Source: CAIWTU01 sp963815135
GTDB lineage: Bacteria; Desulfobacterota; Desulfuromonadia; Geobacterales; Geobacteraceae
Assembly: GCA_963815135.1 (NCBI GenBank)
Contig: CAWFFO010000002.1
Span: 1 to 64,000 of the forward strand
Reading direction: 5' to 3'
Length of the DNA: 64,000 bases
Shown: piece after piece, positions 63,436 to 64,000 of the stretch
Position numbering within the stretch: position 1 is the first letter of the stretch
How the letters are laid out: every line of letters starts with the position of its first letter
Translations under genes and position numbers: made by a program
The notes under the pieces: model-generated
Databases searched by the model: none
Told to the model about the DNA's origin: nothing
Seen by the model: only the letters and a program-made list of their open reading frames with translations

Positions 63436-64000
63436 ATGTCTGATGTCACTCTCACCATTGACGGCAATCAGGTAACCGTTCCAAAAGGTACGACGGTGCT
63501 TGAGGCCGCCGAGAAAGCCGGAATCTTCATACCGGCGCTTTGCCACGATCCGGAGCTCAGCAAACCCGGCGCCTGCCGCATCTGCGTGGTGGAAATCAAG
63601 GGTGCCCGCAACCTGCCTGCCTCATGCGTCACAGAGGCCGCTGAGGGAATGGTGGTCAATACAGCCAGTCCGGCCGTAATCGAGGCAAGGAAGACCAACC
63701 TGGAACTGATGCTGGACAATCACCCGCAGGATTGCCTGACCTGCCACCAGGCCGGCGACTGCAAGTTGCAGGACTATGCCTATTTTTACAATGTAAAACC
63801 CGGCGCCTTCGGCGGAGAAACCAAGACTTATGATATCGAAGACGACAACCTGTTTATCGTCAGGAACATGAACAAATGTATATTGTGCGGCAAGTGTCTC
63901 CGGGCCTGTGAGGAAAAACAGGGACGCGCTGTAATAGACTTTGCCTATCGCGGGTTCAGGACCAAGGTTGCAACCGCCATGGACATGCCGCTTGCGGAGT
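63436..64000 (+). CDS. NuoG/HndD-like iron-sulfur subunit, N-terminal part (runs off window)
   Basis: 188 residues are seen from the ATG at 63436 (AAGGAGG at 63421-63427). The N-terminal plant-type [2Fe-2S] domain has ALCHDPELSKPGACRICVVE, the His-Cys site is HPQDCLTCHQAGDCKLQ, and the first 4Fe-4S ferredoxin half is CILCGKCLRACEEKQG. This start is common to [FeFe]-hydrogenase HydA/HndD, formate dehydrogenase FdhA and NuoG. The catalytic end lies past the window, so the reaction is open. It is 117 nt from the preceding gene, in one operon. Confidence 0.9.
   Translation, partial: MSDVTLTIDGNQVTVPKGTTVLEAAEKAGIFIPALCHDPELSKPGACRICVVEIKGARNLPASCVTEAAEGMVVNTASPAVIEARKTNLELMLDNHPQDCLTCHQAGDCKLQDYAYFYNVKPGAFGGETKTYDIEDDNLFIVRNMNKCILCGKCLRACEEKQGRAVIDFAYRGFRTKVATAMDMPLAE

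Noticed and set aside
1..64000. CRISPR arrays, tRNA and rRNA genes
   Set aside because: No regularly spaced repeats, cloverleaf-like sequences with CCA-type ends or rRNA-like stretches were noticed. This was an eye search, not a model-based scan.

Overview
The window looks like a chromosomal segment of a Gram-negative, anaerobic or microaerobic bacterium, most likely of the Desulfuromonadota (Geobacter-like). The reasons are the density of large hybrid histidine kinases with C-terminal receiver domains, a GSU3473-type small protein, rubrerythrin, a Rex repressor beside a NuoEFG-type flavin/iron-sulfur module, PEP-CTERM and DUF3300/DUF2950 proteins, and a stand-alone endonuclease Q-like protein. 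This assignment is inference; no rRNA or other marker gene is present.

Layout. 1-2.7 kb: a partial TetR regulator divergent from a DUF4242 protein, then a DUF3089 lipoprotein esterase lying between two 118-nt direct repeats. 2.7-9.6 kb: a decayed accessory island holding a truncated IS110 transposase, an intact DUF5131 / three-Cys-motif partner (TcmP) gene pair, a second frameshifted IS110 copy, a hipBA pair whose hipA is broken by three frameshifts, and an AraC fragment. The hipA 3' end is repeated at three places in this island. 9.6-13.9 kb: a DUF4143 ATPase with its own promoter palindrome, an aldo/keto reductase-flavodoxin operon with a divergent AraC_N regulator, and a small exported protein. 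14-25.6 kb: MscS channel, histidine kinase, receiver protein, DUF3300-DUF2950 pair, a MarR-dioxygenase-WrbA quinone-stress module, and a hybrid kinase. 26-37 kb: CNT nucleoside transporter, OmpR-type regulator, REC-PAS-GGDEF-EAL protein, YheU, two CspA proteins, DUF3553, YlqF GTPase and RhlE helicase. 37-59 kb: three more hybrid kinases, MarC, a cytochrome b / molybdopterin oxidoreductase pair, acyl-CoA synthetase plus EndoQ-like protein, broken rubrerythrin, PEP-CTERM protein, pirin, nitroreductase and a K+ channel-like protein. 59-64 kb: Rex, then the start of an NADH-linked hydrogenase or formate dehydrogenase operon (NuoE-, NuoF- and partial NuoG-like subunits).

Working together: much of the window is sensing and signalling (five histidine kinases, two response regulators, one c-di-GMP enzyme) and redox/electrophile stress defence (AraC-AKR-flavodoxin, MarR-dioxygenase-WrbA, nitroreductase, pirin, rubrerythrin, Rex). 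Single-base frameshifts recur in many otherwise well-conserved genes (hipA, IS110, mscS, two kinases, dioxygenase, endoQ-like, rubrerythrin, a small ORF). Either the assembly carries indel errors or the region is unusually decayed; the first is the simpler reading outside the island. No tRNA, rRNA or CRISPR array was seen.
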